Below, piece after piece: positions 49,985-59,287 of a stretch of 64,000 nt of DNA. Position numbers and translations under genes: made by a program. The notes below the pieces were generated by a model. The model saw only the letters and a list, made by a program, of their open reading frames with translations, searched no databases and had not been told where the DNA came from. Source of the DNA: Salipaludibacillus sp047795645 (GTDB lineage: Bacteria > Bacillota > Bacilli > Bacillales > Salisediminibacteriaceae); contig NZ_CP181045.1 in the NCBI RefSeq assembly GCF_047795645.1, forward strand, positions 1,984,001-2,048,000, written 5' to 3'. Numbering within the stretch: the first letter of the stretch is position 1; each line of letters starts with the position of its first letter.

Positions 49985-52894
49985 ATGGTAGCCATTCGTT
50001 TTGATTCTGATTCTAAAGGTGTTATTTTATTTCAAAGGAATAGCAAAAATATAACTGGAATGCTAGGATCATTTGTTCCGAAATCCAATTTATTATCAGT
50101 TAAACATCAACTGTTTCACTCCCATTCACCTTCTTTTTATGGTGTAAAATTTGCGATGAAACTATTTAATATGGCATATAATGGAGAAGATCCTCAGTCG
50201 ACTCAAGCGATATGGATCCCTTTAGAAGATATTCATGTTTTGCTTGAGATTGACACCACTGACATAATTGGTCCTATTCATCAAACAACGCATAATTTTA
50301 TCCAGTTGTTAAACGAAGCAAATGAGAGCATCAAAGCAAAACGTGTTTTCCCAAATCGAAATGGATCATGGGAAATGGATGCAGAACTCAAGTCAAAAGT
50401 GATGAACGCTCAAATCCCTGTAGCTACAATAAATATGAATAATAATGACCAGTTACAGATAGACACCCAAAATAAACAAAGTGTCGATAAATTTATCAAC
50501 GAATGGCTTCAATCCTATGTGTTAACTCCTATTACTTCAAGTAACGATTGGTCATTATTTAAAGAATCGATTCGAATGAAATCAGAAGATGGTCAATTAA
50601 TTAACTGGATAAAATCATTAGAAAATAATAAAGACAGGTTTACACTTTCTCAACACCTTTATCCGATCTGTTTACAGCAATGGAATGGTCATCCACCTGA
50701 ACCGTTCCAACTTCAACTCGTGATTTATGAACCACTTTTTAATCAAGAGAATTGGACATTGGAGTGGTTTCTGAAAGAATGGCAATCAGGTTCATTTGTT
50801 TCATTGGCAAATATAGCAGCTGGAACGCATCCGTTTCGAACGAATCCGATACCATGGTTACAAAAGGAAAGCTCTCGATTGGCCACTGTTGGGATTCCAA
50901 TGTCCTTTCAAGATGATACGTCGTACATCTTCTATTTAAGTGAACAAAGCTTTAGTAATTACTTGTTAAATGATACGAAAAGACTTGAAGAAAATGGCGT
51001 GTCAGTATTCATACCCGAAAGTTTAAAGAAGAAAATTTACCCACAACTCAAAGCTAACTTATCGCTCTATCACGATAATAATGAGATAGATTTTACAAAT
51101 TCTTGGATTAAAAGCCATGTCTCTTGGAAACTCCAATTAAATGACGTTGAAATCGATGAAACGGCCTTTCGAGAATTAGTTGAACAACAACAACAAATGA
51201 TACATATTCACGATCAATGGGTTGTTTGGGATTTAGAAATGGCTTCACAACTTTTAAGTCAAATCGATCTTGCTCAAGCTAATCAGCAAATCTCTTTTTT
51301 TGACGGTTTAAGAGCTGCACTTGATGATACTCATGTCGGATTTAGCTATGACATCGCGGACACTTCAAATCATGCTCATCCCATTGAATGGTCATTGACA
51401 GAAAATACTAAGAGCTTATTAGAGAATCAAACAATAAAAACGAGAGAGCTTTCGTTAATTTGGCAGAATTCTTTACGGGTATATCAACAACAAGGAGTAA
51501 CGTGGTTATTAAATATGAGGAAAGCCCAATTAGGATGTTGTTTAGCAGATGACATGGGGTTAGGGAAGACAATCCAAGCAATTGCTTATATAGATGAGGT
51601 TGTTACAGCTAATAAGCCGTCATCTCCTTTTCTTATCCTTTGTCCATCTAGTTTAATTCATAACTGGTCAAATGAATTGAAGAAATTCTCTAAACACCTT
51701 ACTGTATATTTGCATCAAGGAATTCCAACAGTAAGAGAAAATCAGTGGAGAAGTGGTATCTCAAACACCGCCCATGTTGTCATTTGCTCTTACCCAACCG
51801 CTACGAGAGATCTACATCTATTGAAGACAATCGATTGGGCTGGCTGCATCTATGATGAAGCACAACAACTGAAAAATATTCGTACCAAACAACGTAAAGC
51901 GATGAAGATGATCAGTGCTCATCACCATGTAGCCTTAACAGGAACCCCTATCGAAAATCACCCATTTGAAATGTGGACAATGATGGATTTATTGAATCCA
52001 GGGTTGTTAAAAGATGAAACTTGGTTTTCTGAGCAATTCCTTCAGGCTCATGGAGAAAAGGACAAACATAAAAATCTCTCGAACCTTCGCGCAATTATCC
52101 GTCCTTTTTTATTAAGAAGAACAAAACATTCATTTATGGAAGAGCTATCCTTACCTGAAAAAACATCAATAAACCACATCGTTTCATTGACGGATGAACA
52201 AAAGGTTTTATATGAGGCTATAGTTGAGGAACTTATGCAATCTTATGAAGAGCAACCTATAATAGTTCAACGGACAATGTTATTTAAAACCATGACAAAA
52301 CTAAAACAAGTTTGTAATCACCCTGCACAGATTTTTAAAGAAGTTAACTCAAGCTTGCTTGATACGGGGAGGTCTGAAAAATGGGACTTAACTGTGAAGT
52401 TACTCGAGGAATGGCTAAATTCTGGGAAACGCGGATTAATTTTTACGCAATACCGCTTTGTAGGAACTCTTATTCAAGAACTTGGAAAACAAAAATTTGG
52501 TCTTTCCATTCCATTCTTTCACGGTGGGCTAAACTCAAATCAAAGAGAAACAATGATACATGACTTTCAAACACATCGTTCAGCTCCCATTATGGTAATA
52601 TCGCTAAGAGCTGGGGGGTTTGGTATAAACATGACGGAAGCAAGTGAAGTCATTCATTATGACCGCTGGTGGAACCCAGCAGTTGAAGCACAAGCGACCG
52701 ATCGTATTCACCGGATTGGTCAAACCAAACCTGTTCGTGTCCATACGATCACAACAAAAGGGACAATTGAAGACCGAATCGCTCACCTTTTACATGAGAA
52801 AAAGAAGTTACAAAAAGCAGTAATTGACGGACGGGCACTTCCTATATGGTCTCTTTCAAAAGAGGAATTAACGGAATTATTTCAACTTAAATAG
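49985..52894 (+). CDS. ywqA: SNF2-family DNA-dependent ATPase (YwqA-like)
   Basis: Large SNF2/RapA-type ATPase of 969 residues. The N-terminal half is the bacterial SNF2-associated region; the motor holds Walker A DDMGLGKTIQAIA (about 520), DEAQ in IYDEAQQLKN, motif III ALTGTPIEN, and helicase C motifs MVISLRAGGFGINMTEA and ATDRIHRIGQ. It would remodel protein-DNA complexes; B. subtilis YwqA is the likely homologue. No Shine-Dalgarno is visible before ATG 49985, 23 bases after the upstream gene, so reinitiation from that gene is likely. Confidence 0.92.
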   Translation: MVAIRFDSDSKGVILFQRNSKNITGMLGSFVPKSNLLSVKHQLFHSHSPSFYGVKFAMKLFNMAYNGEDPQSTQAIWIPLEDIHVLLEIDTTDIIGPIHQTTHNFIQLLNEANESIKAKRVFPNRNGSWEMDAELKSKVMNAQIPVATINMNNNDQLQIDTQNKQSVDKFINEWLQSYVLTPITSSNDWSLFKESIRMKSEDGQLINWIKSLENNKDRFTLSQHLYPICLQQWNGHPPEPFQLQLVIYEPLFNQENWTLEWFLKEWQSGSFVSLANIAAGTHPFRTNPIPWLQKESSRLATVGIPMSFQDDTSYIFYLSEQSFSNYLLNDTKRLEENGVSVFIPESLKKKIYPQLKANLSLYHDNNEIDFTNSWIKSHVSWKLQLNDVEIDETAFRELVEQQQQMIHIHDQWVVWDLEMASQLLSQIDLAQANQQISFFDGLRAALDDTHVGFSYDIADTSNHAHPIEWSLTENTKSLLENQTIKTRELSLIWQNSLRVYQQQGVTWLLNMRKAQLGCCLADDMGLGKTIQAIAYIDEVVTANKPSSPFLILCPSSLIHNWSNELKKFSKHLTVYLHQGIPTVRENQWRSGISNTAHVVICSYPTATRDLHLLKTIDWAGCIYDEAQQLKNIRTKQRKAMKMISAHHHVALTGTPIENHPFEMWTMMDLLNPGLLKDETWFSEQFLQAHGEKDKHKNLSNLRAIIRPFLLRRTKHSFMEELSLPEKTSINHIVSLTDEQKVLYEAIVEELMQSYEEQPIIVQRTMLFKTMTKLKQVCNHPAQIFKEVNSSLLDTGRSEKWDLTVKLLEEWLNSGKRGLIFTQYRFVGTLIQELGKQKFGLSIPFFHGGLNSNQRETMIHDFQTHRSAPIMVISLRAGGFGINMTEASEVIHYDRWWNPAVEAQATDRIHRIGQTKPVRVHTITTKGTIEDRIAHLLHEKKKLQKAVIDGRALPIWSLSKEELTELFQLK

Positions 52895-52946
52895 CTGGTT
52901 GGTGGATCGTAATTCAGCATCCAAATATGTTATTCAGTATCCCAAG

Positions 52947-52978
52947 AATAAGCCGTGATGTCACCATCACGGCTTATT
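52947..52978. terminator. Bidirectional terminator between SNF2 and BsuPI genes
   Basis: AATAAGCCGTGATG pairs perfectly with CATCACGGCTTATT around a 4-base loop. It lies between two converging genes. Confidence 0.85.
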
Positions 52979-52985
52979 TCGCTAA

Positions 52986-53516
52986 TTATTCGGTTTCTTT
53001 AGACCATGTTTTATCTAATTGAAATGGATGATCAGAAAGGCTTTGTCCGTCAATGGAATAGATATAGAGTTTGGTAGCAATATTACCCGAAGTAAATGGC
53101 TCATCACTATTCCACTCATCTGTAAACGTTAGTTCATCTCCTGCAGATAATTCCTCTGATATGATTGCTTGTGTAAACATTTTATCCTCAGCAAAGTCAT
53201 ATAGCATATTTCCTTCTTCATCTTCAATTACTACGTCAAACTGATGCCCTGATGAAAACTCTATTTGTTTTGTTTGATCACTCACATTGGTTAACACCAT
53301 ATAAATTGTGAATGAAGACTCGCTTTGTTCAATAGTCATTGTATATTCTAATCCATCGTATTCTACCACAGCTTCCTCTCCTTCCTCTATGTCCCCTAAA
53401 TTATCAGAAAGATTATTGTCTGTGGACCCATCACTATTACTATCAACGGCATTTCCTTGCCCACATGCAGTTAAAAAAAGTATAAAAATCGTTAAACTTA
53501 AGATTATTTTTATCAT
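52986..53516 (-). CDS. BsuPI-domain lipoprotein
   Basis: Lipoprotein of 176 residues (lipobox LTAC), an acidic Asn/Asp/Ser-rich linker to about residue 50, then a BsuPI domain: MVLTNVSDQTKQIEFSSGHQFDVVI, LYDFAEDKMFTQAI and ELSAGDELTFTDEW. BsuPI was named for an intracellular proteinase inhibitor; here it is outside the membrane, so a protease-inhibiting or scaffold role on the surface is only inferred. Confidence 0.82.
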   Translation of the reverse strand: MIKIILSLTIFILFLTACGQGNAVDSNSDGSTDNNLSDNLGDIEEGEEAVVEYDGLEYTMTIEQSESSFTIYMVLTNVSDQTKQIEFSSGHQFDVVIEDEEGNMLYDFAEDKMFTQAIISEELSAGDELTFTDEWNSDEPFTSGNIATKLYIYSIDGQSLSDHPFQLDKTWSKETE

Positions 53517-53596
53517 CTATTCACTCCGCCTTTCATCATCAACATTGTCTAGTATACTAAATTTAGACGCTAAACGGAGAAATTAGGTTACAAATA

Positions 53597-54439
53597 TTAA
53601 TCTTCTTTTCGGAACATCCCAACAATTCCAGTTGTTTGAAGAATATTCGTAAAGGCTAGAGGATCTACATCATTAACCACCTGTTGCAATAAATAGAGTT
53701 CATAGCGTGTAATCACAATCATCAGTACTTCTTTATCCTCTTTCGTGTATCCTCCCTTAGCAGGAATTCGTGTCACTCCTCTCGTGACCTTTTGATAGAA
53801 GGCATCCTGAAGATCGTCAGCTTTGTTTGTTACAATCATCGCAGTTAGCTTGACATGTCGCGTGTGAATCGTATCAATAATCCGTGAGGTAACATATAAC
53901 GTAAGTAATGTATAAAGAGCTTTTTCCAATTCAAACATCAGTCCAGCAGTCATGACGATAACCGCATTCATTATAAAAAAATATACACCAACCGGACGAT
54001 CACTTTTTTTCGCAGCTAAAAGTACTAAAATATCCATACCACCGGATGAAGCGCCCCATTTTAATACGACACCTGCACCAATACCACTTAGGACTCCTCC
54101 AAATACCGAATTCAAGATGATATCTTCAGAAAAACCTTGCACCGGTATGATCTCTAAAAAAAACGTTGTAAAAGCAACATTAACAAAGCTATAAAATGTG
54201 AATTTCTTACCTACTTTTAGCCACCCAATAACTGCAACTGGAATATTTAATAATAAGAGCAATACACCAGGTGACAGAGGGATCAACTCCGAAATAATTT
54301 GCGCAACACCTGTAAAACCACTTGCAAAAACATTCGCTGGAATCAGAAACATATTTAAGCTCATTGCCAATAAAACACCGCTTAAAGCAGCGATGATAAA
54401 GATTTTAACATCTTCGATAATTTGCAGTCTACTCGTCAT
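53597..54439 (-). CDS. YitT-family membrane protein (DUF2179 C-terminus)
   Basis: 280-residue protein with five or six membrane segments (residues 12-190) followed by a cytoplasmic DUF2179 domain (KADDLQDAFYQKVTRGVTRIPAKGGYT, VLMIVITRYELYLLQQVV). ANVFASGFTGVAQI and WGASSGGMDIL are family signatures. Function unknown across the family. Confidence 0.87.
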   Translation of the reverse strand: MTSRLQIIEDVKIFIIAALSGVLLAMSLNMFLIPANVFASGFTGVAQIISELIPLSPGVLLLLLNIPVAVIGWLKVGKKFTFYSFVNVAFTTFFLEIIPVQGFSEDIILNSVFGGVLSGIGAGVVLKWGASSGGMDILVLLAAKKSDRPVGVYFFIMNAVIVMTAGLMFELEKALYTLLTLYVTSRIIDTIHTRHVKLTAMIVTNKADDLQDAFYQKVTRGVTRIPAKGGYTKEDKEVLMIVITRYELYLLQQVVNDVDPLAFTNILQTTGIVGMFRKED

Positions 54440-54489
54440 GACTCATTCTCCTTAAGTTATACCGAACCGGATACCTATAATTTCTCACA

Positions 54490-54526
54490 AATAAAAGCCG
54501 CTATTCATTTAATAGCGGCTTTTATT
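54490..54526 (-). terminator. Terminator of the small anchored protein gene
   Basis: AATAAAAGCCGCTATT and AATAGCGGCTTTTATT form a 16-pair perfect stem with a 5-base loop. Confidence 0.85.
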
Positions 54527-54529
54527 ACA

Positions 54530-54793
54530 TTACTTTTTGACATTTTCATTATAATAATTAACTGAAAATACAGCGCCTTCGTCCACCATTGAATTATCTT
54601 CAATATCTTCAGGGTGTGAATGACCGACTTCTTCTTTTAAATAAGAATTATCTCCATCCGGTTGTTGTATTTTTTCCTTCAAACTGTTGAAAGTATTAAG
54701 AAGCTTTTCCCTATTTTCTTCTTTCCCTAAATAATAACTCCCCGCTGCTATTACTGTTGCAAATACTGCTGATGTTAGCATATTTTTTGCCAT
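54530..54793 (-). CDS. Small single-TM (YtxH-like) protein
   Basis: 87-residue protein from ATG 54793, preceded by GAAAGGGG. One N-terminal membrane segment (MLTSAVFATVIAAGSYYLG) is followed by KEENREKLLNTFNSLKEKI, like YtxH-type anchored helices, and an acidic tail. An in-frame ATG at 54811 lies before the ribosome-binding site. Function unknown. Confidence 0.65.
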   Translation of the reverse strand: MAKNMLTSAVFATVIAAGSYYLGKEENREKLLNTFNSLKEKIQQPDGDNSYLKEEVGHSHPEDIEDNSMVDEGAVFSVNYYNENVKK

Positions 54794-54968
54794 TCTAAAT
54801 TCCCCTTTCACTATTTTTTATAAGTGTTGTATCAAATTAGCGCGCTTTTCTATTTGTAAGTTATTTTTAAGCGATTGTGTTTATAATTAAATTTCAGTTA
54901 TTTAGGAACGTGAAGAAACCATCCTGTTTATTTTAAAGTTACCATTTATACTTAAATATTGGCCTCTG

Positions 54969-55112
54969 TTAAACTCGTCTACCAGTAATTAAATTTATTA
55001 CTGCGACGATAAGAGCAACCACTAATAACAAGTGGATGAGACCTCCACCTATTTGAAAACTAAAACCTAATATCCACATGAGAACTACAATACCTACTAT
55101 TGTCCATATCAT
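54969..55112 (-). CDS. lmo0937-family small membrane protein
   Basis: 47-residue protein missed by length cut-offs, from ATG 55112 with a GGAGGAAG site. It starts MIWTIVGIVVLMWILGF and has GGGLIHLLLVVALIVAVINL and a TGRR end, matching the lmo0937 family of short two-segment membrane proteins common in Firmicutes. Function unknown; some homologues are stress-induced. Confidence 0.85.
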   Translation of the reverse strand: MIWTIVGIVVLMWILGFSFQIGGGLIHLLLVVALIVAVINLITGRRV

Positions 55113-55177
55113 TTTAAACTTCCTCCAATTTATCAAAACTTATTTTATGTCTTAGTATAGGTTATATCCTTAATCAA

Positions 55178-55214
55178 CAAAAATAAAACCTTCTTTAAAA
55201 ACATAGAAGGTTTT
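55178..55214 (-). terminator. Terminator of the rhodanese gene
   Basis: AAAACCTTCT pairs with AGAAGGTTTT around a 10-base loop and continues ATTTTTG on the minus strand. Confidence 0.85.
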
Positions 55215-55226
55215 AAGCAAATATTA

Positions 55227-55598
55227 TTATAATTTTTTTAATGCATCAATTGTTTCAATATGTTTCTCAGGACCTTGTTTTGTTTCTCCATCCCAATCAA
55301 GCATGCCGCCATCGAAGTTAACAACTTTGTCAAATCCTTGTTGCTTCATAAATAAAGATACATTTTGTGATCTATTTCCACTTCGACATACAAAAATGTA
55401 CTCTTTATTTTTATCAAATCCTTCAAGTAAATTTGGGATCGTTTGCATCGGAACAAGAGGAACGTTAGGAATATGCGCACTATGATATTCATCAGGTTCC
55501 CGAACATCGATCACAACTTGGTTTGGATTTGAAAGAGATAAGATCTCTTCAAGTTCTTTTTTATCTACTTGGCTAATTCCGTTATTTTCAAAACTCAT
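55227..55598 (-). CDS. Single-domain rhodanese
   Basis: 123-residue sulfurtransferase. VVIDVREPDEYHSAHIPNV begins the fold and the active-site loop is CRSGNRS in IFVCRSGNRSQNV, followed by VVNFDGGMLDW. It transfers sulfane sulfur to thiophilic acceptors. Stand-alone gene with its own terminator. Confidence 0.9.
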   Translation of the reverse strand: MSFENNGISQVDKKELEEILSLSNPNQVVIDVREPDEYHSAHIPNVPLVPMQTIPNLLEGFDKNKEYIFVCRSGNRSQNVSLFMKQQGFDKVVNFDGGMLDWDGETKQGPEKHIETIDALKKL

Positions 55599-55804
55599 AC
55601 AATCACCTCTATTTTAATCATTTTCATCGTACTCACCTACTAGAATACGTTTATAGGTATATAAAGTAAAGGCATACAGTGAAATAAAATTGAGTATCCT
55701 TTTTGCTCAGAGTGAAATAAACGAAGGAAAGAAGAAAATCACCCTTATACCCCTCCTATTTTCATTACTCTGAACTAAAGATAACGACACAATCATTTAT
55801 ATTA

Positions 55805-56932
55805 TTATTCTTTATTGAATTCATCATCTATTCTTTTTCGTAATTGTAGTAAATGATACATATGAGAAACAACTACTTTAGTAACCGCATAAGTTGGTAC
55901 AGCTAAGATTAATCCCAGGAATCCGGCGAATCCCCCGGCAACTAAAATTAAGATAATAATTGTTAAAGGGTGTACAGATAATTTTCGCCCCATGACTTGA
56001 GGTGAAATAAAGTTACTTTCAATTTGTTGAATGACAATGATAGCGATAACGACCCATAACAACGTCCAAGGTGAATCAATAATAGCAACAATTACTGCTG
56101 GTATTGTTCCTATCCAAGGACCAATAAATGGAACGACATTTGTCACCATCGCAATAAGCGCCAATATCAGTGAAAACTCAATCCCTATGATAAGAAATGC
56201 GATGTACATTAATACCCCAACACAGAAACTGACGATTATCTGCCCTTGAATATACGAACTTAATTTATCATCCATATCCTCTAAAATACGAAAACCTTCA
56301 GCTTGCTGCTTTTCAGGTAAAAACCGCAATAACTGACCAGGTAATTTATCTCCATCTTTTAGTAAGTAAAAGAGGACGAATGGAACAACGACGAAAATTA
56401 ATACAAAATTGATGACTCCACCAATGAAACTAGCAATGTTCGAAGTAATAAAATTTAAAGCATCTGTCAGATAATTTGTTAAATTGTTCATAATTTCTTC
56501 AATAGAAAAATCGCCAGTATTTTGAAAACTCGCATACCAGTCACTATCTTCTATTTGAATAATCAGTTTACTAAATTCTTCAAATAACATTGGAGCACTT
56601 TCGATTAATCTTGTCACTTGCGTTTGTAAGACAGGACCAATTAATAGGATAAATAATGAGAAAATACTAATTGCCCCTAAATAGATCGCTAATATCGCTA
56701 TCGGTTTTGGCACTTTTTTCTTATGTAAGACATTCACAATCGGTCTCAATAAATAAAATAAAACCCCTGCAATTAAAAAGGGGATAAACATTGTTTGAAA
56801 AAAGACTACGAGGGGTCTGAAAATAAACGAAACCTCTCTACCTACTAAAATAATTAACAAAATAATTAATATAGCTGCTAATAGCTTAAAAAAACGTGAT
56901 TGAAACACATTTATCCACTCATTCCATTCCAA
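55805..56932 (-). CDS. AI-2E family transporter
   Basis: 375-residue membrane protein with about eight segments of the AI-2E/PerM family. VFFQTMFIPFLIAGVLFYLLRPIVN, VVPFVLFYLLKDGDKLP, YIQGQIIVSFCVGV, LIAMVTNVVPFIGPWIGTIPA and QQIESNFISPQVMG-type landmarks are present (last about 310). Members export autoinducer-2 or act as sodium/proton antiporters in halophiles; the substrate is undetermined. Confidence 0.88.
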   Translation of the reverse strand: MEWNEWINVFQSRFFKLLAAILIILLIILVGREVSFIFRPLVVFFQTMFIPFLIAGVLFYLLRPIVNVLHKKKVPKPIAILAIYLGAISIFSLFILLIGPVLQTQVTRLIESAPMLFEEFSKLIIQIEDSDWYASFQNTGDFSIEEIMNNLTNYLTDALNFITSNIASFIGGVINFVLIFVVVPFVLFYLLKDGDKLPGQLLRFLPEKQQAEGFRILEDMDDKLSSYIQGQIIVSFCVGVLMYIAFLIIGIEFSLILALIAMVTNVVPFIGPWIGTIPAVIVAIIDSPWTLLWVVIAIIVIQQIESNFISPQVMGRKLSVHPLTIIILILVAGGFAGFLGLILAVPTYAVTKVVVSHMYHLLQLRKRIDDEFNKE

Positions 56933-57033
56933 TTATATCCATAATTATAGCATATTAATCTCATCATAAGCTGCAAAAAATAGAAATTTTCAAAGTTAAT
57001 ATGATGAAGCATACACAAGCACTTTTTTCGAAC

Positions 57034-58062
57034 TTATTGAACTACTCGTTGGCAAGATTGCCGTTTAATCAATTTATGAGGAATAATTACTTGCCTTGAA
57101 TCTAATTCCGGATCATTAATTTTATCAATAAGACAATTAGCTGCCTCATATCCAAGACTAAAAATATTAATGTCAACAGTAGTCATAGGTGGAGACGACA
57201 ATTCCGAGATCATCACATTATTAAAGCTAATGATTGAAATATCCTCTGGCACTTTAACTTCCATTTCACTTAACATTCTCATGACACCAAACGTCATAAT
57301 ATCGTCAGCTACAATAAGAGCTGTTGGTCGTTCAGCAAGACTCATCAAATCAATAACTGCTTCCTGCCCACCTTCTTGAAGCTCTTCGTGGAAAACAACA
57401 TAATCTTTCCTCGGGGTTATTCCCGCATTTAATAAGGCTGTTTCATAACCTTTCATATGGTCCAATGTAACAACTGTGCCTAAGTTACCACCAATAAACG
57501 CAATTTGTTGGTGTCCTAAAAGAATAAGATAATCTGTCACTGTTTTCGCAGCTTTTAAATTGTCATTATTCACATAGGTGATATCCTTCATTTGATCATC
57601 ATAAGGTCTACCTATTACAGTAAATGGGAACTTCTCATTATAAAGGTAATTCATCACTTTATCATTAACTTTTGAGTACATTAACAAGATCCCGTCAACT
57701 CTTTTCCCTTGAACCATATCTTGCACTTCTTCATAGATTTCTTCTTCTGACTGTCCTGTCGATAAATACAATCCATATCCTAACTGATGTGCTTTAGAAC
57801 TGATACCACGAATAACCTCTGGAAAAAATGGATTTTGGAACGTTTTATTTGCAGAGTTTGGCATTACCAAGCCAATCGTTTTGGTGCTTTTATTCGCAAG
57901 GCTTCGCGCATTAAAATTTGGGTGGTATCCCAATTCTTTCATTGCTTCCCTAACTTTTACCTTCGTTGGCTCACTAATTCTTTGGCTGTTAGCAATCACA
58001 CGTGATACGGTTGAAGGGGCAACATTTGCCACTTTTGCTACATCTTTAATTGTCACGGCCAT
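57034..58062 (-). CDS. LacI-family repressor, MalR-like
   Basis: 342-residue regulator: HTH and hinge (VTIKDVAKVANVAPSTVSRVIAN ... FNARSLANKSTKTIGLVMP, residues 3-66) followed by a sugar-binding domain (VTYVNNDNLKAAKTVTDYLI, IAFIGG, ALIVADDIMTFGVMR). It is adjacent to, and co-directional with, a maltodextrin transporter, and LacI-type half-sites lie upstream of that operon, so it is probably its repressor. ATG 58062 has AAGGGATGG upstream. Confidence 0.88.
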   Translation of the reverse strand: MAVTIKDVAKVANVAPSTVSRVIANSQRISEPTKVKVREAMKELGYHPNFNARSLANKSTKTIGLVMPNSANKTFQNPFFPEVIRGISSKAHQLGYGLYLSTGQSEEEIYEEVQDMVQGKRVDGILLMYSKVNDKVMNYLYNEKFPFTVIGRPYDDQMKDITYVNNDNLKAAKTVTDYLILLGHQQIAFIGGNLGTVVTLDHMKGYETALLNAGITPRKDYVVFHEELQEGGQEAVIDLMSLAERPTALIVADDIMTFGVMRMLSEMEVKVPEDISIISFNNVMISELSSPPMTTVDINIFSLGYEAANCLIDKINDPELDSRQVIIPHKLIKRQSCQRVVQ

Positions 58063-58349
58063 GTTCTTCCATCCCTTCGATAAATACAAGTCTTATCCCT
58101 ATTGTTTCTTATTAGTCATATATTATTGTTTATTTTAACATAATTATTTTTTCTTGGTCTTTCTAAATGTTACTGTTGAAATTAATCTTTCTTATAAAAA
58201 ATTTTTCACTCTCTTTTGGAAAAAAGAAACAATATTTCATATTAAATAGGGGACTCTCTATCTATATTTTATCGTCTACAACCTAAAAGAACAATATGAA
58301 TTCTCACTACTTAAAACATTATGTTTTGTTTCATTTTTTTATATTTTTC
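58063..58349. other. Intergenic region upstream of malR-like gene
   Basis: About 290 AT-rich bases between the transporter terminator and the regulator. It presumably holds the regulator's promoter; no operator-like palindrome, ORF or RNA was recognised. Confidence 0.5.
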
Positions 58350-58397
58350 AAATAAGAAGATACGGGGAAAGGAGCACTACCTCCTTTCCCCGTATCT
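58350..58397 (-). terminator. Terminator of the maltodextrin transporter operon
   Basis: AGATACGGGGAAAGGAG and CTCCTTTCCCCGTATCT form a 17-pair perfect stem with a 6-base loop, followed by TTCTTATTT on the minus strand. It separates malG from the regulator gene. Confidence 0.88.
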
Positions 58398-58420
58398 GAT
58401 CTTTCATGATTTCTAAATAC

Positions 58421-59287
58421 TTACCCTTTGGTTGCTCCAGAAGCTAAACCAGAGATCAAGTACCGTTGTAAGAACAAGTATACTGCTGCAATTGGAACTG
58501 CAATTAGAATTGCACCTGCAGCAAAGCGTGTAAATGTATTAGCAAACTCATCATTTACCATATTGAATAACCCTAATGCTAGCGTGAAGTTTTCTGGACT
58601 TCTCAACACAATTCGTGGAAGAATGAAATCCATGAATGGTGCCATGAAGTTAAACAACGCCACAACAGCTAAAATTGGCTTTGCTAATGGAAGGAGAATT
58701 TGAAAAAAGATTCTAAAATGTCCTGCACCATCTATTTTAGCTGATTCATCAAGCTCTCTAGGTAAGGTATCAAAATATCCTTTAACTAGAAAAGCATTCA
58801 TTGGAATTGCCCCCCCAATATAGATGATAATTAACCCAAAGAGATTATCTAGTAGCCCGACTGTATTTAATAGAATGTACAATGCGACCATCGCCATTAA
58901 TACAGGGAACATTTGCAAAAGTAAGAATGCATACAGCCCATTTTTTCTACCTTTAAATCGATACCTTGAGAAAGCATAAGCAACTAGTGCAACAATAAAT
59001 GTTGCACAAAGAGAAACGGTAATCGCAACAATTAAAGTATTTTTATACCAAATAACATAATTACTTCTTGCGTCAAAAAACAGCCACTCATAATGGACAA
59101 ATGACCAATTCTCTGGGATCATCGTTGCACCGTAAAGTCCACGGCCTGGGTTAAATGATACTCCTAATGTCCAAAGCAGTGGATAAAGAATAATCACAAA
59201 CATAATCGCAACGATTGTGTAAATAACAAACATTTCTAAAAAATTCTTTTTCTTCTTACTCATTGGCTTTTTTACTTTGTTACTCAT
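58421..59287 (-). CDS. Maltodextrin ABC transporter permease MalG-type
   Basis: 288-residue inner-membrane permease with six segments. The EAA loop that contacts the ATPase is DTLPRELDESAKIDGAGHFRIFFQILLPLAKP (about residues 195-226). The C-terminus SGLASGATKG is the MalG/MdxG type. Its start codon shares one base with the malF-type stop (TAATG). No ATPase gene is in the operon, so a shared MsmX-type ATPase is inferred. Confidence 0.92.
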   Translation of the reverse strand: MSNKVKKPMSKKKKNFLEMFVIYTIVAIMFVIILYPLLWTLGVSFNPGRGLYGATMIPENWSFVHYEWLFFDARSNYVIWYKNTLIVAITVSLCATFIVALVAYAFSRYRFKGRKNGLYAFLLLQMFPVLMAMVALYILLNTVGLLDNLFGLIIIYIGGAIPMNAFLVKGYFDTLPRELDESAKIDGAGHFRIFFQILLPLAKPILAVVALFNFMAPFMDFILPRIVLRSPENFTLALGLFNMVNDEFANTFTRFAAGAILIAVPIAAVYLFLQRYLISGLASGATKG

